Origin: Tenrec ecaudatus
Taxonomy: Eukaryota > Chordata > Mammalia > Afrosoricida > Tenrecidae
NCBI RefSeq assembly: GCF_050624435.1
Contig: NC_134535.1
Location: 128,144,731-128,208,730, forward strand
Reading direction: 5' to 3'
Length of the DNA: 64,000 bases
Shown piece after piece: positions 55,380 through 64,000 of this stretch. The position numbers were made by a program, and so were the translations under genes. Under the pieces are notes generated by a model. That model had not been told where the DNA came from and did not search any database. It worked only from the letters and a program-made list of their open reading frames with translations. Position 1 is the first letter of the stretch; every line of letters starts with the position of its first letter.

Positions 55380-55566
55380 TTTCCTGGGTGGTGCAGATGG
55401 CTGAGTGTCAGATGCGAACAGAGTTCAGAGCCGCATAGAGGCACCGTGGAAGTACAGCCTGCCCACCTGCTTGTCAAAGGTCGTAGGAACCTCTGGAGCA
55501 GTGCCTCTCGACAGCACATGGGGTCACCATGAGGTGGAGTTGGCTTGACGGCAGGGGTTTTTTTGG
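55380..55566 (+). mobile_element. SINE, sense
   Basis: TCCTGGGTGGTGCAGATGGC (head), GGTCGTAGGAACCTCTGGAG and GGTGGAGTTGGCTTGACGGC (tail core), followed by a T-rich end. Confidence 0.7.
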
Positions 55567-55569
55567 TTG

Positions 55570-55722
55570 TTGTTTTTTTGGCAACAGTTTTATTGGCAAT
55601 AGATTATATATAATAGAATTGAAAAGTGTAATCATTCAAACACGTTAAGTGGGAATTGTACAATCATATCCATCCAACAGCATTCCCTCCCCTCATATGC
55701 TTATTTCCTTATTAGTAGTAAT
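55570..55722 (-). mobile_element. L1 3' UTR fragment, antisense (older subfamily)
   Basis: GCAACAGTTTTATTGGCAAT, then TAATAGAATTGAAAAGTGTA and GAATTGTACAATCATATCCA repeat the motif order of 7680-8110. Confidence 0.65.
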
Positions 55723-56039
55723 ATTATTATCTTTGGGTCACACCCATGAGCTAGGATGTTCCCTAAGGTCCTGGATCACTCTGCTGTGTCTGTTCTTATA
55801 CTACTAGGCAGGGAGCTGGCACTTAGTGGGTCTCCATAAAGATTTGAAGTATGTTGGCCAACACAGGGACAAGGGAACAACGAGTGGTTCAAAACCAGTG
55901 GAGGGAGGGATGGGAGGACTGGTAGGGAGTGACCAAGGGCAAGGTAACTGAGAGGAATTACTGAAACCAGAATGAAGGCTGAACATGGTAGTGGGACAGG
56001 AGGAAAGCGTAAGGAAATAGAGGAAAGGTGTAGGAGGCA

Positions 56040-57175
56040 AAGGGCATACAGAGAAGCCTAAATACAGACATGTACATATGTATATATATTTATGATTATG
56101 GGGGAAATAGACCTATGTACATATATTTATAGGTTCAGTAGTAGGGTAGCAGGTGCACATTGGGCCTCCTCGTGCGCATTCCCTTAATACAAGAGCACCT
56201 TCCTCAGCTAAACAGTCATTCCATGATACCCACCTTCCCGACATGATTGCTGAAGACAAATGTGTGCATAAGCAAATATGGTGAAGAAAGCTGATGGTGC
56301 CCGGCTATCAAAAGATATAGCATCTGGGGTCTTAAAGGCTTGAAGGCAAATAAGCCGCCATCTAGCTCGAAAGCAACAAAGCACACAGTGAAGAATCACA
56401 CAAGCATGTGTGATCATGAGATGTTGAAGGGATCAGGTAGAAGACACCAAAGAACAAAAGCTATCATTGTGTGATCACCTTCCCCACATAAATGCTGAAG
56501 ATGAATGTGTGCATAAGTAATTGTGGTGAAGAAGGCTGATGGTGCTCAGCTATCGAGAGAGCTAAGCGTTTGGGGTCTTAAAGTCTTGAAAATAAACACA
56601 CGGACATCTAGCTCAGAAGCAACAAAGCCCACATGGAAGCAGCACACCAACATGTGTGGTCATGAAGGGCCGAGGGGACCAGGTTTCAAGCACCAAAGGT
56701 GGGGGGTGGGGGGAAATCATATCATCGTGAATGAGGGGAGTGTGTGATGGGGACCCAATGCCCATCTATAGACAACTGGACATCCCTTGCAGAGGGGTAG
56801 TGAGGAGGAGATGAGTCACTCAGGGTTCAGTGTAGCAACAATGAAACTCACAACCTTCCTCTAGTTCTTAAACGCTTCCTCCCCCGAACTATCATGATCC
56901 CAATTCTACCTTGAAAACATGGTTAGACCAGTGGATGGATACACAGCAGTACAAATGGGAACTGGAAAGACAGGGAATCTAGGACAGATGAACCCTTCAG
57001 GACCAGTGGTGTGAGTGGCGATACTAGGAGGCAAGAGGGTGTAGAAAGGGGGAACTGATCACAAGGATCTATATATAACCTCATCCCTGGGCGATGGGCA
57101 ACAGAAAAGGGGATGAAGAGAGATGTAGTGTAAGAGAAGATAAAACAATAATTTATAAATTATCAAGGGTTCAAT
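56040..57175 (+). mobile_element. Tenrec-type L1 3' UTR, sense, with internal tandem duplication
   Basis: A long L1 3' UTR in sense orientation. The unit GTGAAGAAAGCTGATGGTGC (about 56280) recurs as GTGAAGAAGGCTGATGGTGC at about 56526. Each is followed by a similar GGGGTCTTAAAGGCTTG and GAAGCAACAAAG series, so a block of about 245 bp is present twice and diverged. It then follows the 41350-42108 copy (GGACCAGTGGTGTGAGTGGC) to TAATTTATAAATTATCAAGG and stops before the last 100 bases. Confidence 0.85.
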
Positions 57176-57314
57176 TATACTTCTACGTTTATACATATAT
57201 TAGTCTATATGTATATTAACTAAATGATTCTGGTGTGGGGGCATGTATGAAAGACAGTGAGGTCTGATTTTCAGGGTGTACTACCTTCTTTAGCTTGTCT
57301 CAGAATCATTGAGA

Positions 57315-57467
57315 CCGGTGTTCCCCAATATGGGGGTTACAGCCCCTCGGGGGGGGGCTGCTGGGACAATCCTGGGAGGTTGCCAAAGCAGATGCCTGCA
57401 CTGTCTCCTGGATTATGGGTTATAGAATGAAAGATTTTAGTTGTGGGGTGCAGAGGGACACAGTGAT
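57315..57467. mobile_element. hAT-like MITE, family not assigned
   Basis: GGTGTTCCCCAATATGGGGG at the left, and CACTGTGTCCCTCTGCACCC as the complement of the right end, look like eroded hAT terminal repeats around a 150-bp non-coding body. It is not SPIN. Weak evidence. Confidence 0.3.
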
Positions 57468-57639
57468 TTTTTTTAAAGGTGAAAGTAGACCAATCACATT
57501 TGAGGACCTAAGGACTGACCCCAAACCAAGCAAGCAACTTTATGTAGCTTCCCACATGTCCTGAAGGCCTTGCTCCACCAAACCTTTTACTTTTCTCTCT
57601 GGACGTCAGAACCTTTCTCTGCTCTGCCCTCCCACTGGT

Positions 57640-57800
57640 TATTCTCCTGCTCGCAGTCTCCTCCTCCTTCTCTGTCTACCTCCCATGAATTTGCTGGGAT
57701 TTACCCCTTCAGGGAAGCCTTCCCTGCCCCCCTTGCAGCGCCTCCTTGCTCTCTTTCCTGGTTCCCCAATTCCTGGACAACTTCGTTCGAGCTGTGTGGT
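57640..57800 (+). mobile_element. L2 3' end fragment
   Basis: CCCCTTCAGGGAAGCCTTCC, then CTGCCCCCCTTGCAGCG resembles the conserved L2 3' segment (AGGAAGCCTTCCCTGA-like). Confidence 0.45.
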
Positions 57801-58059
57801 AATTTCTCCATAGATTTGGCTTCCGCAGAGGTCAGGGTTTTCTATCAGACAGTCGCTGTAGCTGTGGTAGCATTGACCCGGCTTCGTGGTGACCGCATGC
57901 AGAAGAGAAGGAAATGCTCTCTGGGTCCCTGACCTCCTTAGACTGTTGTGATCCACAGGGTTTCCATGGACGAAGTTTCAAAAGCACATCACCGGCCCTT
58001 CCCCGGTCGTCTTTCTTACTCTAGCAGCTCCGCCAAAACCCGCACAGCACCCTCAGAAC

Positions 58060-58258
58060 CAAGTTCACTGCCACTGAGCTGATTTTGATTCATTTCCTCC
58101 CTAACCTCCACAGCAGAACTGCCCCTGCGTCTTTCTGAGAGTGCAACTCCTTATGGGAACAGGAAGCCTCATCTCTCTCCCACAGAGGGGCTGCGGGTTT
58201 TGAACCACTTAAAGCGAGCAGCCCAATGCATAACCACTGCGCTACCAGGCCTCCTAGC
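58060..58258 (-). mobile_element. AfroSINE-type SINE, antisense, full length
   Basis: TTCACTGCCACTGAGCTGAT, AGCAGAACTGCCCCTGCGTC, GGAACAGGAAGCCTCATCTC and CAATGCATAACCACTGCGCT (A-box complement), ending GGCCTCC. Confidence 0.88.
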
Positions 58259-58439
58259 CTGGTCTCCACTGACAGACAAGGGGTGCGCCACATGAGCGGG
58301 AAGGGTGCTTGCCGATAGTCTCCCTCATGGAAGGTGAGATTTGCACCCCTGAGCCCCCAGTGCCCCCATGTCAGAATCGTTGTTATTTTCATAACATGGC
58401 ATTATTATTACAGCTAAAACAACAGTCACGATGTACATG

Positions 58440-58490
58440 AGGTTGCTGGGAGTCGGGCCAAACTCAATAGCACCTATCAACATGTTCTAT
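58440..58490 (+). mobile_element. SINE/RTE tail fragment
   Basis: GGTTGCTGGGAGTCGGGCCA, then AACTCAATAGCACCTATCAA is the last 45 bases of a SINE or RTE 3' end. Confidence 0.5.
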
Positions 58491-58828
58491 TAATATATTA
58501 CTATTCACATAGGTATAGCATAACTATTATTGTTGATTCATTCTTTAAGCTTATCTTCCACCCTAACACCAGCACTAACCTCCAACTCTTTCCAACCAGC
58601 TCCACTGGTCCACACTTTCTACTCCCTGTGTGCTGGGCACTGGGCAGGCTGGGTTTCAGCCTGAAGTATGTTTGCTTCCCAGATGGTCCCCAGGTGGCCA
58701 CCAGCTCACCCTCCTAAAGGTGGACCTTGTGTTCAGAAGCATTCTTTTCAGGCATTCCCTTTCCTTAGAGAAACGTGATACATCAATGGTTAGGCTATCA
58801 GAGCAGATGCTTACACACGTGCATGCGT

Positions 58829-58860
<32 letters not shown>

Positions 58861-60744
58861 GTGCCCCTGCCTACCCACCTCCATCCAGTTCCACGTGGAA
58901 AGCCTTCTGATGCATTAGGCTGCATTTCACCATTCCCCAATGCACGTTCATGCTTTCTTGCCACGGCGACTTCTCCACGTTCGCAGGGAATGCCATTACT
59001 GAAGTCAGCAACCACTCAGCCCAACAGAAGGCACTGCCGGTAGCCGGCTCCTGAGGAAAAGGCTTTGATATCTCCAGGCCCTTCCCCTTCCCTACCTCCT
59101 CCCTACACACAGGTGTGCACATGCACACGCACACTCCCCTCCTCCCACACTGTGCTGGTCCATTCACCTTCCACACTCTCTAACCAAACACAGGGTGAGG
59201 CGTGAAGACCTCAAACCCACTGTGCTTCCAGAAGGTTCGGACCTGCTCTGGGCTTCTCCTCTTCCACACAGGGCCAAACTCCATCCAGAAGCTGACAAAA
59301 ACCCAGAGGTGGTTGTTGTGAAGCGTGTGTCTCTTGACAAATTCACTGGCCCAATGTACCCGGCGAAGGGCTTGTGGGAGATGTTTGGGGCTCTTTAGGC
59401 CGTGAGGTAGGGACGCCGAAGGAGAGGATTCGGCTAGAGAAGGTCCCCGTGGAGAAAACCAGTCTTCCACCACTCTGTGGCTGCTCCTGGGCTTGAAGAA
59501 GGAGGCGTTGAAGGCCCGTGGTCCCGGGTGGCAGAGAGAGTGGGTCGATGCCCTGACAGAGCCAGCATCCCCTGCGTGGCTGTGAGGAGCCGAGTCTGAC
59601 AGAGGAGCGGGCATCGGCTCTGCCCGCCCGGGCCATTGGAGTCTGATGCCTGGTGGATGCGTCTTCCTGGGGAAGCCAGACACGTCTCCAGGTAGCTATA
59701 AACCGACTACACAGATTTCATTTCTCAACATATGTTCAAAGGTGATAAAATCAATGCAGATGGTTTCTCCAAGCCTCAGTGGAGGATTTTTACATAGACT
59801 AAATGGACTATAAAATACACATATACATACATGCACCTACACACTTAAGCGGGAATGGGAAAAAACAAAAATCCCCCCCTCCCAACACCTAAAAAACCCA
59901 AACCCTGCCAAGCCTTAAAACATCAACCTGGGAAAAGCATTGTTGGACACAAAGTAAAGAGTGTTTTGGGGGAAGGAGAGAGTGAAATAGAGAGAACAAA
60001 ACTGTCTATAAATTCGCAAGAAAGAAAGGAAACACACACACGCTGTCAGAAAATCACGTAGGCAGTATTGCTAGCAAAATATTAAGTTTCGCTGCTTGGA
60101 GGGAGTTAGGGATACCTCCCCTGGTGTGCCAACTGAGAAGGATTAAGGGCCTGTCAGCAAGCAAGCAGGGCCAGTGGTTTGGTTAGAGACCTGCAGAAGG
60201 AAACTGGGCAAATTGGCTGCCCGGGGTCTGGCTCCCACTAGGGTAGGAGATGACAAAACTTTCCTGTGGACTCCTCTGTCATGGATCTTGGGAATTCCAG
60301 GATGGGGGCTCTGTCAAGGCAGACCCTCCTCCCGACAAACCAGTGGGCTAATCCTCCTGACCATCAGTCTGCACTCCTGGCACAAGGACTGAATGAACCA
60401 GCTCCTGGACCACCTTCCCCATCATTGGCCTGCTCCGGTCCACTCTAATGAGCACTGGGTTTTCCGCGGGCCACTGAGCCTAGGAGGATCACGTTCCATC
60501 ACTAGATGAGACAGTGTGCTGCTGTGAGCCACGGGGTCTTCTCTGGAAAGTTTGGAGAGGTAGATTACCAAGTTTTTCTTCCAAGTCTGTCTTAGTCTGG
60601 AAGCACCCCTGAAACCTACCCACACGGGTGGCCCTGTTGGTATTTTAAGCTCCAGGTTTACAGCAATGGGTATGTCCCTGTGGAAGAACCAAACACATGG
60701 TGAGGCTTCTATGCCAAGGATTCCACGTCATTCTCCTGAAAAGT
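58491..60744. other. Unassigned DNA, partly GC-rich
   Basis: The largest open frame, 167 codons on the minus strand at 59180-59683, has no domain I recognise and overlaps other open frames. No promoter, splice or poly-A signal argues for a gene. A (CA)n run is listed separately. Confidence 0.35.
58827..58855. repeat. (CA)n microsatellite
   Basis: An uninterrupted CA run between GCGTA and GTGCG. Confidence 0.97.
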
Positions 60745-60850
60745 CATCTTATAGACACCAACCCATCTTATAGAAAAGGGGTGTTTGAGAAGTTAATTCA
60801 CATGCACAAATTCACCCAGCTTGTCAGTGGGGAACCTTGGGAACTCGGGT
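60745..60850 (-). mobile_element. MIR-like fragment, antisense
   Basis: TTGAGAAGTTAATTCACATG, then ACAAATTCACCCAGCTTGTC and AGTGGGGAACCTTGGGAACT weakly follow the MIR complement. Confidence 0.35.
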
Positions 60851-61234
60851 GAGGTCAGAGAGAAGCTCCCAGCGACAGCTCACCGAATTCCTGGCCGTCA
60901 CATTCATGAAGACAATTGAGAACAGTGGAGTGTGGACATGACCCTACTTTGCCATAGAGTCCCATGGCATTGAAAGCCCCAGTGAGCTCAAGAGTCAGCC
61001 ACGGTCATCCAGGTAACTAAGCAGGGCCAGAAGCCAGTTTTCGATCTGGTCAAGGTCATTGTATTACTACTACACATCTCTTGGCTGAATAAAACTCCAA
61101 GAAACCCAGAAGTAGGGCCAGGGCAGCAATGTGTTGGGCTTTTCAGGAGCCAGACATGAACTTTCCACAGCCCTCCTATTCCAAACATGAGTTTAATTTC
61201 CAACCTATTACAAAGGCAAATTTGGGCACTTTTA
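60851..61234. other. Unassigned DNA
   Basis: Nothing recognised. Confidence 0.4.
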
Positions 61235-61410
61235 ACTTGGAAGTGTAGTGCTTACGAGTTGGGCTGCCATCTGAAAGGAGAGTGGTTCGAAACCACCAGA
61301 AGCTTGAGGGAGAAAGATTGGGCCTCATACATCCTTCCATCCACAGTTGCAGTCTTGGAAGCCCACAGGTGGTCACTATGGGTCAGTGAGTTTGGTGTTT
61401 TGTTTAACCT
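61235..61410 (+). mobile_element. AfroSINE-type SINE, sense
   Basis: GGGCTGCCATCTGAAAGGAG, GTGGTTCGAAACCACCAGAA (B box), CCACAGTTGCAGTCTTGGAA and TCACTATGGGTCAGTGAGTT give head to tail. Confidence 0.88.
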
Positions 61411-61984
61411 TGTGGACGTCCGTTCCCCAGGCCCATAGCCTAGCTTGTTGGTCTCTGATGCCAATACATTACTGACCTGGAGCTGCTTAACCTTCTACTG
61501 CCCGGCCACCCAGGATGGGCAAGGCCAGACTGCAGACAGCCTGAGCCCAGAGCACCTTTCGGGAATGTTTGCATCTCATCTCCAAGCTTGCTATCACATG
61601 CAAGCAGCACACCCCACGGAAGTGTGCTGCTCCAGACTTGCCTGCGACATGCAGGCTAACTCTTGCTAGTCAAGGCCGGGCCTTTGGACTCAGCCCTGCT
61701 GCTTGGAGACAGTGCTTTCCCAGGTCAGTCCATTTCCCTGGTCAACTCGACTCCCTGGGTCAGTCCTCTGTGCATTCCGAGGGATTCTGGAAAAGAAACT
61801 CACTAGCTCCTCCACTGCAGGCTCCAAGGATGAAAAGAAAAACCCCACACCAGGTAGCAGGTGTAGGTGGCCTTTTGGGGAATCCTTTGACAGGTTGTCT
61901 CCAACTCCCCAAACTACCTGTCATTAGAACCACAAAACTTCCATGTTTAGGTCTTTGTGTGCAGAAACTCAGGCCCGGGGGATG
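61411..61984. other. Unassigned DNA
   Basis: Nothing recognised. Confidence 0.4.
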
Positions 61985-62182
61985 TCCATGGTTAGTGTAC
62001 TCAACTGCTGACTGGGAGGCTGGAGTTTCAGATCCACAAACGTGCCTCCAAAGAAAGCGCTGGGCACATCAACTTTAAAAGGAGCAACCATCGTAAACCC
62101 TGTGGAGAGCAGCTCTATCTGACACACATGCAGTCACCCGCAGTTGGAGTTGGCTCAATAGCAGGTTGTTGTTTTTTTAACC
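61985..62182 (+). mobile_element. SINE, sense, diverged
   Basis: GTACTCAACTGCTGACTGGG, AGTTTCAGATCCACAAACGT, TGTGGAGAGCAGCTCTATCT and GGAGTTGGCTCAATAGCAGG, with a T-rich end. Confidence 0.75.
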
Positions 62183-62384
62183 CAGAAACTGGTGGTGTTG
62201 TCACCGATGGTGGTTGATCAGTCTGCGTCTGAGTGCTTTAGATCTGACCCAGTCACCGTGTCCTTCGTCCTGGGCGGCAGGCTGACTGTACTCCCGACCT
62301 TCTATGATGACTTACTTCTCTCACAACTTTCTACTTGAGAAGTGGACGTGGGCCAATCTTGAGTCCCTTTATCCTTTAACCTAT

Positions 62385-62555
62385 TTTTAAAAAAACATTT
62401 TCTTGGGGGGGTGTGTCCTTACAAATCTTATGACAAACATCATTCAATTGTATTCAGCACACTTGTACATATGTTGCCATCCACATTTCCAAAACGTGTT
62501 CTTTCTACACGAATCCTTGGTATCAGCACCTCTTTCCCCACTATTGTGTTCTTGC
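62385..62555 (-). mobile_element. Tenrec-type L1 3' UTR, antisense, older copy
   Basis: AAAAAAACATTTTCTTGGGG, CTTACAAATCTTATGACAAA, GTATTCAGCACACTTGTACA and GGTATCAGCACCTCTTTCCC follow the 8150 copy with much divergence. Confidence 0.7.
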
Positions 62556-63254
62556 GAGAGGGCCAGGAATAAACACCGGTGACCCAAGATTTCCATAGAC
62601 AGATGATGGTTTTCAGGACTTACCAATTTCCCAAGGTGGGAGATTCCACCACTTTGGTGGGTGCTGGGATGATGTGGGGTGGTGATGTAAACTCATGTAC
62701 CCACATTTTATCACAGATTATGGGGTACAGGACAAATGCCTTTCAAGGGCAGAGGAGCACCAAATGGGTTTGTTTCTCTGAAGAGGGGATGGTTACGGCA
62801 AATGCGTTTGGCATCCCCAAGATCGCAATGTGCATTCTACACACCACACAACCATGGGCAAGAGAGGAATCCGCAAGGAGCGCAGCGCGTTGATGTCGTT
62901 ATTCAAGCATCGGTCTCAATCTTCAGTCTGCCTGGCTCCCTGATAGATGACCACAGGCACAAATTAAGCCCTTGAGGCTCTTTTCCTTACCTGGGACAAG
63001 GAGAAGCTGACGGATCAAGGCTACCTTAAGTAAGTTGTGGTGATCAATGGTGCCGTTCGTGAAGGTACCCGGCCCACAGTAAGCATAGTGTCCACTTCTC
63101 ATTTCCTGCACCCACATTTTAGAATCCAGAAGAGTGGAATGGTGCTTCTCATCAGAGCCACCGCTACCAGTGAGCCTGTCTCATTGCGTACATGGGTACC
63201 ATACAGGTGTGTGTTAAGGGAGGCCCCGAGGTACAAATGGTCTCCAAAGACAGA
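62556..63254. other. Unassigned DNA
   Basis: Nothing recognised. Confidence 0.4.
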
Positions 63255-63440
63255 GCATCGCACCAAAGTTGACTCCAACTCATAGTGACCTGTGTGCGTC
63301 AGTGAATACCTGGGACGCCATGCGGCTTTCAATGGCTGGGCTCTGAGGGCAGTAGAACATCCGGCCATTCTTCCCCAGTGCTGCTAGATTGATTGAAATC
63401 ACCCACCTTTTGATTAGTAGCTAAATGCGAACTGTTTGCA
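63255..63440 (-). mobile_element. SINE, antisense
   Basis: AAGTTGACTCCAACTCATAG, TGACCTGTGTGCGTCAGTGA and CACCTTTTGATTAGTAGCTA fit the SINE complement. Confidence 0.65.
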
Positions 63441-64000
63441 CCCCCAAGGCATCTTTGGGATAGAGCCCAAGGGCCTTCAAAGAAGGCAGGGAGCAGCCAG
63501 AAAAATGCACATGGGAGGGGTTCAAAGCAGGGACTGTGGCTTCCTTACTGGGTCACTGGACCCCTTGCGCCTCCTGACAAGATGGGAGAAGAAAGCCTTT
63601 ATGCTCCACCTGGGAGAGGGAGAAGCACTTTCCAGAGGGGCAGGGGGCCACCAAGTTAGAGGGGCATCCTCAATCCTGCCTGCAGGGCAGCAGCGACCCC
63701 TGTACCAGGGCCTCAATGGGCACTGAGAAGATCCCTTCAAGCGGACTTTTGACATCTCAAGGTGTTGAGTCAAACAAAAGGACCCAGAGCCACAAAACAC
63801 CCCAGGCCAAAGAGAACGGGAAAGGAAAGTTCTCAAATGCCTGGTCCCCGCTGGAAAGTCGACAGTGAGGGGTGGACGGGTTCTCTCGGGAATCCTCAGA
63901 AGCAGGCATTCACTGCCCTGTAACGCTGACCTAGGGAAGAGCTGGCAGGTGGACCCAGGTGTGCCCCTGCACCATTCAATATCGAACCCAGCTCGAGGAG
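63441..64000. other. Unassigned DNA to the window end
   Basis: Nothing recognised. Confidence 0.4.

Noticed and set aside
59180-59683. 167-codon open frame on the minus strand
   Set aside because: No domain, overlapping open frames on both strands in GC-rich DNA, and no transcript signal.

Overview
The window looks like repeat-dense intergenic or intronic DNA from a placental mammal. I infer an afrotherian, most likely a tenrec such as the lesser hedgehog tenrec. The reasons are four repeat types together: tRNA-like SINEs of the AfroSINE type (about 28 copies or fragments), an L1 with a characteristic A-rich 3' UTR, a BovB-like RTE LINE ending in (CAA)n, and SPIN hAT elements, which are known from tenrec but absent from most mammals. 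No intact protein-coding gene, rRNA, functional tRNA, CRISPR array or bacterial feature is supported. Most long open frames are chance or lie inside repeats.

Layout. Bases 1-3000 hold the 5' half of an antisense L1 split by a SINE with a perfect 12-bp target duplication. Bases 6.2-7.3 kb hold an RTE 3' end split by an internally deleted mariner. Bases 11-14.4 kb hold an RTE whose 5' part is inverted relative to its 3' part; a second mariner with the same internal deletion sits inside it, and a solo ERVL-type LTR sits inside that mariner. An L1 ORF2 relic follows (14.5-15.5 kb). Bases 16-24 kb are GC-richer, with SINEs, MIRs, a truncated tRNA-Gly copy, an MLT1 interrupted three times and a solo LTR with a perfect target duplication. 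Bases 25-29.8 kb are AT-rich L1 3' UTR fragments. Bases 30.1-30.8 kb are a minisatellite with an unusually open reading-frame structure. Bases 31-46 kb are mostly unassigned DNA with SINEs, four solo LTRs, two SPIN copies and L1 3' ends. Bases 47-49.7 kb hold a second inverted RTE. At 52.2-52.8 kb a processed copy of the mitochondrial complex I assembly gene DMAC1 (TMEM261) sits inside an MLT1. Bases 53.5-64 kb carry further L1 3' UTRs, one with an internal duplication, plus SINEs and long unassigned stretches.

There is no operon or pathway here. What can be read is a relative chronology: MIR, L2 and MLT1 are oldest, then RTE and L1, then mariner, then ERVL-type LTRs, SINEs and the DMAC1 retrocopy. 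SPIN cannot be ordered against the others from nesting. Family names come from recognition of sequence patterns, not from a database search, and edges of old repeats are approximate to tens of bases.
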